Part shown: piece by piece, positions 25,272 to 34,293 of the stretch
How the letters are laid out: each line of letters opens with the position of its first letter
How positions within the stretch are numbered: position 1 is the stretch's first letter
Source of the DNA: Paenibacillus anaericanus
Lineage (GTDB): Bacteria > Bacillota > Bacilli > Paenibacillales > Paenibacillaceae
Assembly: GCF_003994475.1 (NCBI RefSeq)
Contig: NZ_RZNY01000002.1
Coordinates: 298,536 to 362,535, forward strand
Direction of reading: 5' to 3'
DNA length: 64,000 bases
Translations under genes and position numbers: made by a program
The notes under the pieces: model-generated
The model's input: the letters and a program-made list of their open reading frames with translations, nothing else
Database searches by the model: none
Told to the model about the DNA's origin: nothing

Positions 25272-26114
25272 TTACTCTACAAACCTCAGCTTGTTACTTT
25301 CATTTATTATATATTCCATATACGCCAATGCATCATTTCGTCTCGCGAAAATAGACTTATAATACGATTTTGGATTCCCCAAACGTAATCTCATCGCTTC
25401 ATTTATAATTTTGTGCCATCTTTCCGGCACGTTATTGATTGCATATTCACCTGCACCAACTTTGGATGTTATCCCTTGTTCATTAAATGAATAGTATAGA
25501 CGAGAAACTCCCAGGACTCCCCATTCAATTGATTTCACACTAAACAGCAAATCAAAATACTGGACAGAGAGAAACCTCTCGCCTCTTTTTTTCCAGTTAA
25601 CCCAATAAGAATTAAGATTATCCTGCATACGACTCATTAATAGGTTCCATTCAATTGAAAAGTTATATTGTGAAGGTTCTTTTCCAAGGATGCATACTCC
25701 ATAATTATAAAACTGGAATACGTCAATTGAGTTTTTTTGAAGCTCTTTAGTACCTTGAATCTCCCCATCGTTAAAGTAAATACAGGTCTTGGCCTCTGTA
25801 TCTAACCCCGTAATATCTTCCTTTGTTATGTAAATCCCATCTAAACTCATCTGAGGATATGAGCTTTGAATCTCTTTATGGATTTGTTTGAGAATGGCAA
25901 TGTCCGCTTCCGATAGATCTCTTTGTATAACAGCCATAAAATCAACATCGCTCGAACCTTCAACAAACGCTCCTAATGAAATTGAACCATATAAATAAAA
26001 CCCATTAAGTAAATCAGGTAATTGTTTGTTGAGCTTTTTTAGATAAATAGTTAATAATACTTTAACCTTATGAGGGACTCTAGTGTTGTGAATAATGAAA
26101 AAGCACCTCCACAT
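25272..26114 (-). CDS. AadA/DUF4111-type nucleotidyltransferase
   Basis: A protein of 275-290 residues with an N-terminal pol-beta nucleotidyltransferase domain (YLYGSISLGAFVEGSSDVDF, G-S...D-x-D) and a helical C-terminal domain like DUF4111. This is the layout of streptomycin/spectinomycin adenylyltransferases (AadA, Aad9). Several AadA residues cannot be checked by eye, so resistance activity is only a possibility. The start is unclear. ATG codons at 26147 and 26114 have no ribosome binding site. A perfect GGAGGTG lies 7 nt before in-frame ATT codons at 26096-26091, just before HNTRVPHKVKVLL where homology should begin. The gene stands alone. Confidence 0.75.
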   Translation of the reverse strand: MWRCFFIIHNTRVPHKVKVLLTIYLKKLNKQLPDLLNGFYLYGSISLGAFVEGSSDVDFMAVIQRDLSEADIAILKQIHKEIQSSYPQMSLDGIYITKEDITGLDTEAKTCIYFNDGEIQGTKELQKNSIDVFQFYNYGVCILGKEPSQYNFSIEWNLLMSRMQDNLNSYWVNWKKRGERFLSVQYFDLLFSVKSIEWGVLGVSRLYYSFNEQGITSKVGAGEYAINNVPERWHKIINEAMRLRLGNPKSYYKSIFARRNDALAYMEYIINESNKLRFVE

Positions 26115-26147
26115 AAAATAAGAAACATGACCAATCCAGATTAGCAT

Positions 26148-26500
26148 GTTTTCACATCATATGAAACTACAAAAATCGTAAAATCAATTAACCTATTCAG
26201 AAAAAGAGGCGCCGAATTTGACGACACCCTCTTGATATCGTTGTAGGCATAGCGTTTCATCAATTAAATTATTAAGTTCAATACTGGCTTAAATTAATTT
26301 GTCAGTAATGATCGTGGATAACGTATGTTTATGCATACGGGTGTCAATCCCCAGTATGACCTCAACTTAAAGTCAAGCTCTTTTTTTCGTGTTCTTTTGG
26401 AATTTGATTTGAATATTTTCAAGAAAAAAGGGCGTGTAAAGATTTTTGGAGTCTTGTTCTCGGATAGACGAGTAATACGTGGGAGAGGTAACTATAACGA
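26148..26500. other. Intergenic region with an orphan terminator hairpin
   Basis: No protein gene is convincing here. The plus-strand frame at 26325-26588 runs through a terminator and lacks a ribosome binding site. On the minus strand, AAGAGG...CCTCTT (26204-26233, bulged and partly G-T paired inside) followed by TTTTT looks like a terminator. It lies downstream of the histidine-kinase terminator, so it may close a separate short transcript. Near 26340-26370 lie a quasi-palindrome (GACTTTAAGTTGAGGTC on the minus strand) and a GTATG/CATAC hairpin. A small RNA or a decayed gene are both possible. Confidence 0.4.
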
Positions 26501-26501
26501 T

Positions 26502-26556
26502 AAAAAAAACAGTAGTAGACTTGGACAAAACTTTTCGTCCAAGTCTACTACTGTTT
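26502..26556 (-). terminator. Very strong terminator of the RR-ABC-HK operon
   Basis: A 20-bp perfect stem (26507-26526 with 26537-26556) is followed on the minus strand by eight T. It lies 59 bp downstream of the histidine-kinase gene. Confidence 0.93.
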
Positions 26557-26614
26557 GGTATGTCAGTATTCACAAAGCAAAGTCCTGAATTACACTTCAG
26601 AACGCAATAAGTTC

Positions 26615-27517
26615 CTAAGATTCTTTACACAAAGCTAACTTCACCTGAATAGTAAGCGATCCGTCTGTTAATGCCGCACTCACACTACCGTCCATTTGTT
26701 CCGCTAACAGCTTAACGATGGACAGTCCCAGACCGGTGCTGTTTCCCCTTGATTTATCAGCTGTATAAAAGCGGTCAAACAACTTTGAAACATCAATTAC
26801 AGCATTGTTTTTTACAGGGTTGGTGAATGTCATAACCGCATTGTTATCACTAAGCAGGCTTACTTCAATAGCACCTGCGGAATGAAGAGTACAATTTCGT
26901 ATCAGATTTTGAATGATTCTTATGGTCAACTCCTTATCCACACAAGCAAATACGGGAGTTGTCTCTTCAAGCTGTACAGTCAAATCATGTTCCTCAAATA
27001 CGGAAACAGATTGTGCCAAACACTCTGACACCAGATTTGTGAGATTGATTCTTTCAATATGTAATACGGGCTCCGAACTTACTCGATAAGAATATTCAAA
27101 GAATTGCTCAATTAAATGTTCCAACCTAACGGCATGCTTCTGCGCAATCTGTAACTTATGATGTTGATCATCCGTAAGCATTCCTTTTTCCATAAGTTGC
27201 TGATAACCTTTGATTGCTGTAAGAGGTGTACGTAAGTCATGCGAAATGTTGGCAATAAGCTCCTTGAAGTGTTTTTCCCCGCGGATACTATCAAGTCGTC
27301 TATTCTCTTCTTCTTTTAAGTATTTGTTAATATTGATCGTTAGCCTATTCAACTGACTATTAAGATTTAGGAATTCTAAGCTAATGGGCTGCCTTTTTGG
27401 CGTGGTTAATCGTTCGCCGAGTTGGCGGTTTATATTGCGCAATTGCCTTTGAAGACAAACAAGGTACGCAATAAGTAAGACACAAATAACTCCAAAGACA
27501 ATTGCCAAGATTTCCAC
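26615..27517 (-). CDS. Histidine kinase of an ABC-transporter-linked two-component system
   Basis: A 300-residue kinase with a single N-terminal membrane helix (about residues 2-21) and no extracellular sensor domain. HisKA has the motif ANISHDLRTPLTAIKGY with phospho-acceptor His93, and the HATPase domain contains SRGNSTGLGLSIVKLL. Kinases this short usually sense through an accessory membrane protein, here most likely the ABC transporter encoded just upstream. Its gene starts 11 nt after the permease gene. The operon order is response regulator, ATPase, permease, kinase, which resembles peptide-antibiotic or lantibiotic self-protection modules. Confidence 0.9.
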   Translation of the reverse strand: MEILAIVFGVICVLLIAYLVCLQRQLRNINRQLGERLTTPKRQPISLEFLNLNSQLNRLTININKYLKEEENRRLDSIRGEKHFKELIANISHDLRTPLTAIKGYQQLMEKGMLTDDQHHKLQIAQKHAVRLEHLIEQFFEYSYRVSSEPVLHIERINLTNLVSECLAQSVSVFEEHDLTVQLEETTPVFACVDKELTIRIIQNLIRNCTLHSAGAIEVSLLSDNNAVMTFTNPVKNNAVIDVSKLFDRFYTADKSRGNSTGLGLSIVKLLAEQMDGSVSAALTDGSLTIQVKLALCKES

Positions 27518-27528
27518 CCACCTTTCAA

Positions 27529-28326
27529 CTACTTAATTTCCGATCTTCTAAAAATGCTATATGTGAGCGCAAGCATGACGATTATAAATACCAGACTAAC
27601 AACAATTGCCTTGATCAGTTCACCGGCTCCAGTATCAAACGTTACAAAGGTGTATTTTCCGCCAAATGGTGTAAAAGAAAAAAATCTATCAAATACTGCT
27701 GAACTGTTACTTAAGCTCGCCAACTTGCCACAAAGTATTGAAAACCCGTAATAAATTGAAATCACCAGCACCGGCTTCTTGAGCACCATAGCAAGTGGTA
27801 CACATATACTCAGTTGCGCCATATATACAATCATCAGTGTAAGTGCAACTGCTACCATTTTGAATATTATCGATGCACTGAATATTATACCGGATTCTTT
27901 CGAAAGTATATTAAGAAATCCCACAGATACAGCACCCATATCGAATTTGGAACCAGTACCTAGAGCAATGCCTGTTACAATGACATAGGGAAGAAGGATG
28001 AACAGCAGTGCACAAGAGAATACCGTTGCTTTGCTAATAATAACAGTAACCCTGCTACTCCCACTTGAAATGGCATCATGAATTGTTTTATTATCGAAAT
28101 CCCCGCAGATAAATACCCCTGCAATAACAGCACCGAGAATACTGATCATATTTACATCAGAGAACATAAAACCGATTCCCGTATATTCCTGAGCGATCTG
28201 ACCCTGTGCCATCAAATAGGCTAAACTCGCCATTGCTATAGCACTCAACGTTGTGATTGCAAATAAAATCTTAATCGCCATTGATTTACGCAGTTTATAT
28301 AAATCAGCCTGAATCAAGTTAAGCAT
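27529..28326 (-). CDS. ABC-2 type transporter permease
   Basis: A 265-residue protein with six transmembrane helices beginning MLNLIQADLYKLRKSMAIKILF, the usual start of small ABC-2 permeases of the bacitracin/lantibiotic-immunity class. The frame is open to 28398 but that part overlaps the ATPase gene. The ATG at 28326 is preceded by GGGGGTG and overlaps the ATPase stop codon by 8 nt. Together with the ATPase it should form a homodimeric exporter or immunity pump. The substrate is unknown. Confidence 0.85.
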   Translation of the reverse strand: MLNLIQADLYKLRKSMAIKILFAITTLSAIAMASLAYLMAQGQIAQEYTGIGFMFSDVNMISILGAVIAGVFICGDFDNKTIHDAISSGSSRVTVIISKATVFSCALLFILLPYVIVTGIALGTGSKFDMGAVSVGFLNILSKESGIIFSASIIFKMVAVALTLMIVYMAQLSICVPLAMVLKKPVLVISIYYGFSILCGKLASLSNSSAVFDRFFSFTPFGGKYTFVTFDTGAGELIKAIVVSLVFIIVMLALTYSIFRRSEIK

Positions 28327-29242
28327 TCCGGTCACCCCCAATAACAGAAATGAAATAGTCTTCAAGCGTATCTCCCTCAACAGAAAAATTAGTAACAAAA
28401 ATTCCGTTTTCAGAGATCACCTTCGCCACTAATTCCTTGTTATCCAAATAATCGTATAGCTTAACACTCTTATCCGGCATGACCTTGTAGTTCAGCGTTT
28501 TCAGTTGCAATTCCATAACGCTCACCAGCTTTTCCGGTTGATCGCAGCTTATAAGAATATGGTGCTTGCAGTTTTCTTCAAGCTCTGCGAGGGTCAAGGA
28601 TTGCTTAAGCATCCCTTGGTGGATGATGAAGTAGTCGCTCGCAACCTGATATAGCTCTGGTAGATTGTGACTGGATATGAGGATGGTGATCTGCCGTTCC
28701 TCACAGAGCTTTATCAACAGGTTACGTATCTCCACTACACCTAAAGGATCAAGTCCGTTGATCGGCTCGTCTAAAATAACTAGTTCCGGATCACCGAGCA
28801 GGGCAATGGCAATACCCAACCGCTGCTTCATACCAAGCGAAAAGTTCTTTGCCTTCTTTTTCCCTGTTTCGCTCAGCCCTACCAACGCTAGTAACTCGTT
28901 TTCAATAGTTTCGCTTGGGATGCCCCTCATAATCCTGTGAAGTGTGAGGTTCTCTCTCGCCGTCATATTTGGAGTTATGCTAGGATACTCGATCATGCAA
29001 CCAAGTCGTTTTCTTTCAGCTTGTAAAGCCTTTTCACCACTTTGACCAAACAGTTCAATATTGCCATCAGTAGGAAACGAAAGCCCCGCCACAATACGCA
29101 TGAGTGTTGTTTTTCCAGCGCCATTTTGCCCGATTAAACCATAAATTTTGCCAGGTTCCATAACTAGAGATACATCACGCAGCGCAAAAGTACCATGGTA
29201 GCTTTTCGTTAGGCTGTTTGTTTTCAAAACATATTCTTTCAT
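28319..29242 (-). CDS. ABC transporter ATPase, BcrA/lantibiotic-immunity type
   Basis: A 307-residue single ABC domain with Walker A GQNGAGKTTLMR, signature FSLGMKQRLGIA, Walker B LVILDEPINGLDP and the switch His in ILISSHNLPEL. A C-terminal extension of about 90 residues is typical for BcrA-like ATPases. The ATG at 29242 follows GGTGAG. It is the second gene of the four-gene operon, after the response regulator and before the permease. Confidence 0.9.
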   Translation of the reverse strand: MKEYVLKTNSLTKSYHGTFALRDVSLVMEPGKIYGLIGQNGAGKTTLMRIVAGLSFPTDGNIELFGQSGEKALQAERKRLGCMIEYPSITPNMTARENLTLHRIMRGIPSETIENELLALVGLSETGKKKAKNFSLGMKQRLGIAIALLGDPELVILDEPINGLDPLGVVEIRNLLIKLCEERQITILISSHNLPELYQVASDYFIIHQGMLKQSLTLAELEENCKHHILISCDQPEKLVSVMELQLKTLNYKVMPDKSVKLYDYLDNKELVAKVISENGIFVTNFSVEGDTLEDYFISVIGGDRNA

Positions 29243-29334
29243 ATATACTCACCTGCCCTTTCTAGATTTAGTGTAATATCCATTGGTTTAGAAAAGGTTA
29301 AGGGGAGAAAAACAAAGGTCAAGAAACAGATAAT

Positions 29335-30021
29335 TTATTCTTTGTATAAGCGATAACCCAATCCCCAAACGGTTTCAATATATTCTGTATCAGGACTTAC
29401 TTGTTTCAACTTGTTGCGTAAATTGCTAATATGAGTTTTTATTGCGTTATCGTCACCGAGGTATTCTTCTTCCCATATGGATTCGTACAGATTCGATTTA
29501 GTAAACACCTTGCCTCTGCTTTTAATAAGCAGCTCCAATATCATATATTCCGTAGCGGTCAATTCAATTTCCACATGATTTACGGCCACTCGCTTGGCGT
29601 TATCATCCAGTGACAGATCCTTATATTGAAGACTATTGTTTACATTTACATATCCTTGCTTATGTATTCGTCGTAAATTAGATTCTACCCGAGCTACGAC
29701 TTCGCCCAAATCAAAAGGTTTGGTAATATAATCGTCTGCACCTAACTTTAACAAATCTATCTTTGTACCGACCATATCCTTTGCCGAAATAATAATGACC
29801 GGAGTTTCCGAAAAAAGTCGAAGCTCTTTCAGGATTTGATCACCGCTTTTATACGGAAGCATGATATCTAGTAAAATCAAATCAAACTTTTGACTCTGAA
29901 TTATGTCTATACAGTCAGTCCCAGTATAAATCGACTCTACTCTATAACCCGCATCAGTTAGCGCTTCGGCCAGCATGAAGTTAACGTCCTCGTTATCTTC
30001 AACAATTAATATAGTATCCAA
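29335..30021 (-). CDS. OmpR-family response regulator of the ABC-transporter operon
   Basis: A 228-residue regulator with a receiver domain (acidic pocket EDNED at 8-12, phospho-acceptor Asp52 in ILLDIMLP, Lys in DDYITKPFDLGEV) and a C-terminal winged helix ending VWGLGYRLYKE. The start is TTG at 30021, about 10 nt after GAAAGGA. It leads the operon with the ATPase, permease and kinase. The paired kinase lacks an extracellular sensor, so this system probably detects the compound handled by the transporter. Confidence 0.92.
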   Translation of the reverse strand: MDTILIVEDNEDVNFMLAEALTDAGYRVESIYTGTDCIDIIQSQKFDLILLDIMLPYKSGDQILKELRLFSETPVIIISAKDMVGTKIDLLKLGADDYITKPFDLGEVVARVESNLRRIHKQGYVNVNNSLQYKDLSLDDNAKRVAVNHVEIELTATEYMILELLIKSRGKVFTKSNLYESIWEEEYLGDDNAIKTHISNLRNKLKQVSPDTEYIETVWGLGYRLYKE

Positions 30022-30046
30022 TATGTGATTTTCCTTTCTACCTTTA

Positions 30047-30264
30047 TTTTGACCCTCACTCGAAAATGATTGCGAATCCGCTGTAACGGAACTCAGCGAC
30101 GTTATTAGAGGTTTATTTCACTATTCTGGATTGTAACGGAACCAGCAAACGTTATTTCATCATTATTCATGCAATTAGAGCATCATAGGAAGGAATAAGG
30201 TCTTTCAGTTCCGTTAGAATTTGTTTTGACCCTCAAAACTCAATATAATCCACTGGTTCCGTTA
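30047..30264. repeat. Intergenic cluster of TAACGGAAC repeats
   Basis: No gene is visible between 30022 and 30320. GTAACGGAAC occurs twice in direct orientation (30083-30092 and 30133-30142). Each copy is followed by A/CC-AGC and then ACGTTATT. The inverted form GTTCCGTTA occurs at 30208-30216 and 30256-30264. TTTTGACCCTCA is also repeated (30047-30058 and 30224-30235). The layout suggests a small mobile-type or REP-like intergenic element with direct and inverted subrepeats. Confidence 0.6.
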
Positions 30265-30320
30265 GATTGATGTCTGAATACGTCAAACACTGATTATGAG
30301 GTTGAGCCTCAAATATGTAT

Positions 30321-30347
30321 AAAAAGGTGCACCTTGAATTGCACCTT
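30321..30347 (-). terminator. Terminator after the TetM-like gene
   Basis: AAGGTGCA pairs with TGCACCTT. Read on the minus strand the stem continues into TTTTTAT. Confidence 0.75.
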
Positions 30348-30352
30348 CCCTA

Positions 30353-32308
30353 CTACAAACCATGCATTTTCGACTCTGCCTCTTCCCAACCCACCGTATA
30401 ACCTTGGCCTTTAGCACAAAATATGGACGAGGAAATATATTCAGCATCGGCATCCTTATTGTAGCCTTTCTCATTAATGACCTCTTGTTCATTGTGGCAA
30501 CGCTCATAACCGGCAAAGGTTAAGCTGAGCGAACTTTTACCTTGGGTGAAGGAGGCTAATCGGCTGTTATAATCCATAAATGTAACTACAGGTACTCTTC
30601 CTGTAAGAATCACCTTGTTCCCTTCACTGCGGGGCGCCTCAAAACTTCCATGTGCCCGCTCAATATCTGATATTACACGGCCAATATGATCCAAATCAAC
30701 TTTAATTTTAAAATTGTAATAAGGCTCTAAAAGCAGGTTGTCCGCTTGTTCCAACCCCTGTCTCAAAGCTCTGTAAGTTGCTTCTCTAAAGTCCCCCCCA
30801 GTTGTATGTTTATTGTGGGCTCTTCCGTTTAATAGAGTTACGATTACATCTGTTAAAGGTGATCCCGTTAGAAGACCATGATGTTCTCTTTCGAAAATAT
30901 GATGGCGAACTAGATTCTGGTTTCCGACCGACAAATCGTCAGCATGGCAGGCGTTATGAAACGACACTCCACTATTTCGCTCACCTGGACGTAATTGAAG
31001 ATGCACTTCCGCATAATGGCCTAACGGTTCAAAATGACCGTACCCGATTACCTCCGTAGCAATCGTTTCTTTGTATAGAATCTCCGGCTTATCAAACAAA
31101 ATATTTAAGTTAAACCGCTCCTTAACAAGCTGCTCCAACACTTCAAGCTGAATTTTCCCCATCACATGAATATGAATCTCCTGTAAACTTTCTTCCCAGG
31201 TCACATTCAAAGAAGGATCTTCGGCATTCAGAATCTTAAAATATTTTAAAGCTTCTTTCACATTAACAGAGGGTTCAAAAATGACTTTAGATTTTAAAGT
31301 AGGCACCATTTCGTAGGTAGCTCTTTCTTGTAAAGCACCTATTCCATCACCGACAGTGGTCATAGACAAACCTGTAACTGCAAAAAGTTCACCCGCCCCT
31401 ACAGTGTCCACCGCCTTAAACTCACGTCCGTTATAAATACGGATGCCTGTGATTTTTTCGGTCACCGTGTTCTCAGGATCACCGTAATTCATGATATCTC
31501 TAACTTTTAACGTTCCACTTAACGCTTTAATATAAGTAATTTTTGTCCCGAGATCATCATGACGAATCCGATAGACTCTACCAGCAAACGATCCCTCGTT
31601 CGAATAATTGGTTACCGTAAGCTGATCCAACTTCTGTAGGAAATCATCTATACCCATCCCTTGAAGAGCGGAACCACATGCATAAGGGAAAATCTTGTTC
31701 TCTTGAATCAAGAGTTGCATCATGCCCAGCCATCTATCTTTACTGTAGCCTTCCTCCATATAGTGATTCAGAAGAGATTCATCGCGCTCGGCTATAAATT
31801 CGGTCAGTTCCTGATTCATCACGCCATTTTCAGACAAAGAAACCGAAATGTTACATACATCCCTTGTGAAATTCGTTTGAATATCTTGCACCACTTGCTC
31901 CACATCAGCCCCTACACGGTCAATTTTGTTAATGAAAAAGAAGCAAGGGATCTGATGTTTTTGCAGGAGCTCCCATACGATCTCAGTCTGGCCTTCGATT
32001 CCTTCCACAGCACTAATGATCATTATGGCGTAATCCATCGCCTGAATCGCCCGTTCCATCTCAGGGGAAAAATCAATATGCCCAGGAGTATCGATCAAAT
32101 AATAGTTTGAATCTCCATAAGTGAACATACCTTGATCTGCAAACACGGTGATGCCACGTTGCCGCTCGATTTGATGGCTATCCAAGAACGAATCCTTGTG
32201 ATCTACCCGCCCTCGCTGTTTAATACTCTTTGTATAATAAAGTAGTTGTTCCGAGAATGTTGTCTTTCCCGCATCTACATGCGCTAATATCCCTATGGTT
32301 TTGTTCAT
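30353..32308 (-). CDS. TetM/TetO-like ribosomal protection GTPase
   Basis: A 651-residue paralogue of elongation factor G. The GTPase motifs are GILAHVDAGKTTFSE (G1), RQRGIT (G2), DTPGHIDF (G3) and FINKIDR (G4). Domains II to V follow, ending in a domain IV/V region like that of Tet proteins, close to the usual 640 residues. Proteins of this family bind the ribosome and dislodge tetracycline. This sequence differs clearly from Tet(M) in the switch region (DHKDSFLDSHQIERQRG), so it belongs to a divergent chromosomal branch and drug resistance is not assured. It is divergent from the MhpEF-type operon. Confidence 0.85.
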   Translation of the reverse strand: MNKTIGILAHVDAGKTTFSEQLLYYTKSIKQRGRVDHKDSFLDSHQIERQRGITVFADQGMFTYGDSNYYLIDTPGHIDFSPEMERAIQAMDYAIMIISAVEGIEGQTEIVWELLQKHQIPCFFFINKIDRVGADVEQVVQDIQTNFTRDVCNISVSLSENGVMNQELTEFIAERDESLLNHYMEEGYSKDRWLGMMQLLIQENKIFPYACGSALQGMGIDDFLQKLDQLTVTNYSNEGSFAGRVYRIRHDDLGTKITYIKALSGTLKVRDIMNYGDPENTVTEKITGIRIYNGREFKAVDTVGAGELFAVTGLSMTTVGDGIGALQERATYEMVPTLKSKVIFEPSVNVKEALKYFKILNAEDPSLNVTWEESLQEIHIHVMGKIQLEVLEQLVKERFNLNILFDKPEILYKETIATEVIGYGHFEPLGHYAEVHLQLRPGERNSGVSFHNACHADDLSVGNQNLVRHHIFEREHHGLLTGSPLTDVIVTLLNGRAHNKHTTGGDFREATYRALRQGLEQADNLLLEPYYNFKIKVDLDHIGRVISDIERAHGSFEAPRSEGNKVILTGRVPVVTFMDYNSRLASFTQGKSSLSLTFAGYERCHNEQEVINEKGYNKDADAEYISSSIFCAKGQGYTVGWEEAESKMHGL

Positions 32309-32479
32309 TGTTTATCCTCTCATCTATCATGCTCATATAGATTATAGAGTGTTTAACTCATTTTAAAAACCAAAACATAATCCTAAGCGCAATCCTAGCA
32401 CGAAGACTGTCAAGAATGAATATGATGAACCAGAGTTTCAAAGTCCGTGAAATCGACAGTAGTGAAAAATGGGGTGTAA

Positions 32480-34255
32480 ATGGAGATGAGAGTCGCAGAT
32501 TATGTAACGAATGCCCTTTATGAAGCTGGAGGGGAAAACGTTTTTCTCGTTACAGGTGGAATGATCATGCATCTTACCGATGCTTTATATCAACATAAGG
32601 GCCAAACTTATACATGCTGTCACCACGAACAAGCAGCCGCTATGGCTGCAGAAGCCTATGGCCGATATACAGGTAACTTAGGTGTCGCCTATGTAACTGC
32701 TGGTCCTGGCGCTTTAAATACGATTACAGGTGTAGCAGGAGCTTATATTGATTCCTCACCCTCGATCATAGTAGCTGGTAATTCTAAAGTATCTTTAGCA
32801 AAGATTAAGGGTCCTCGCCAATTTCCTCTGCAAGGGTTTGATTCACTCCCTATTTTCAATCATATTACGAAGTATGCAGTTATGCTAGACGATATTTCCA
32901 AGGTGAAATATGAAGTTCAAAAGTGCATTCACATTGCTAAAAGCCCCAGGGTAGGTCCTGTTTATTTAGAAATCCCTGTAGATGTTCAAGGGGCTAGCTT
33001 CGATCCGGATCTGTATGAGGATTTCGTTCCATCTGAAACTATCCAGCACAAGCATATTTCTAATGAAGAAATTGCAACCATTATTGAAGCATTTAAAGCT
33101 TGCAAACGTCCCTGCTTGTTAATTGGAGCAGGAGTAAGAATGGCTGGGGCAACGCAAAGCTTATATGATTTTATGAAGAAAATGAACATGCCTGTGTTAA
33201 CTTCTAGATTGGGAATGGATCTGATCGATCATTCAGATCCATTATTTGTTGGAAGGCCAGGAACATACGGTGATCGAGCCGCAAACTTCACGATTCAAAA
33301 TTGCGATTTGTTAGTTAATGTCGGATGTAGATTAGGTATTGGCTTGATAGGTTATGATTACGAAGAATTTGCCAAAAAGGCAAAAAAAATCATTGTAGAT
33401 ATTGATGAGAGAGAATTATCTAAGCCATCGATTATCCCTGATATTCGTATTCAAGAGGACGCCAAGAGATTTTTTGAAGCCATGAATACAGCCTTACAAG
33501 ATCATTCATTTCACTTCTCTGAATGGGTCAACCAAACTCAATCATGGAAGTTGAGATATCCCGTTGATTTGCCAGAATATAACGATGATTCACTAGGAAT
33601 TAATTCATATCGATTCATGACAAGATTCTCTGAAAAGGTGAATAAAGATGCCTCCTTTGTTGTGGATACAGGATCATGCTTTCATGTTCATGCTCAAGCC
33701 TTCAAAGTGAAAATTGGACAAAGGCATATTATAACTGGCGGTCTATCTACAATGGGATACACGCCTGCAGCCGTCGGAGTTTCTGTTGCTAGGAATAACC
33801 GGGAAGTATACTGTGTGACGGGTGACGGTTCATTTCAGATGAACCTCCAAGAGCTACAAACGATTAACCACAATAAACTACCTGTGAAATTCATTTTATT
33901 TAATAACAACGGGTATCTACTCATCCGTCATACCCAAATTAATTTTATGGAAGGACGAATGATTGGGGAAAGTGCAGAATCCGGTTTGAGCTTCGCAAGT
34001 TTTGCTAAAATAGCCGATACATTTGGTTTGGGATATATAAAGATTTCGAATTTAGATGAAATGGATCAAAAAATCAATGAACTAATTGATTATAAAGGAT
34101 CCATGATTTGTGAAGTTATAACTCCTCCTGAACAGTTACTAATCCCAAGGGTCGCTTCGAGAAAGTTAGAGGATGGTACGATGCAATCCATGGCATACGA
34201 CGACATGTATCCCTTCTTGTCTAGAGATGAATATGCTGGCAACTGTCTCGATTAG
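32480..34255 (+). CDS. ThDP-dependent enzyme, acetolactate-synthase-like
   Basis: A 591-residue protein with the three domains of the acetolactate synthase/pyruvate oxidase superfamily. The PYR domain carries the catalytic Glu50 (CCHHEQAAAMAAEAYGR). The central domain has a Rossmann-like PCLLIGAGVRMAG. The PP domain has the ThDP-Mg motif from GDGSFQMNLQEL (about residue 448) to FNNNGY about 28 residues later. It should cleave or join a C-C bond next to a keto group. It heads a four-gene operon with mhpF- and mhpE-like genes, so pyruvate, acetaldehyde or 4-hydroxy-2-oxopentanoate are likely substrates. It is not an ordinary ilvB, because no small subunit or branched-chain gene is nearby. GGGGTG lies before the start. 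Confidence 0.85.
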   Translation: MEMRVADYVTNALYEAGGENVFLVTGGMIMHLTDALYQHKGQTYTCCHHEQAAAMAAEAYGRYTGNLGVAYVTAGPGALNTITGVAGAYIDSSPSIIVAGNSKVSLAKIKGPRQFPLQGFDSLPIFNHITKYAVMLDDISKVKYEVQKCIHIAKSPRVGPVYLEIPVDVQGASFDPDLYEDFVPSETIQHKHISNEEIATIIEAFKACKRPCLLIGAGVRMAGATQSLYDFMKKMNMPVLTSRLGMDLIDHSDPLFVGRPGTYGDRAANFTIQNCDLLVNVGCRLGIGLIGYDYEEFAKKAKKIIVDIDERELSKPSIIPDIRIQEDAKRFFEAMNTALQDHSFHFSEWVNQTQSWKLRYPVDLPEYNDDSLGINSYRFMTRFSEKVNKDASFVVDTGSCFHVHAQAFKVKIGQRHIITGGLSTMGYTPAAVGVSVARNNREVYCVTGDGSFQMNLQELQTINHNKLPVKFILFNNNGYLLIRHTQINFMEGRMIGESAESGLSFASFAKIADTFGLGYIKISNLDEMDQKINELIDYKGSMICEVITPPEQLLIPRVASRKLEDGTMQSMAYDDMYPFLSRDEYAGNCLD

Positions 34256-34293
34256 ATCCGAAACTACGACTAAAGTGTATTGGAGATTGGACG

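Noticed and set aside
26325-26588. 87-codon plus-strand frame
   Set aside because: It reads through the 20-bp terminator hairpin, lacks a binding site and shows no domain pattern.
30022-30320. Possible CRISPR-like array in the repeat cluster
   Set aside because: Repeats are only 9-12 bp, occur in both orientations and have irregular spacing; no cas gene is near.
32309-32479. Possible attenuation leader of the TetM-like gene
   Set aside because: No leader peptide with a binding site or mutually exclusive hairpins could be drawn; only a weak -10 (TATAAT) is visible.
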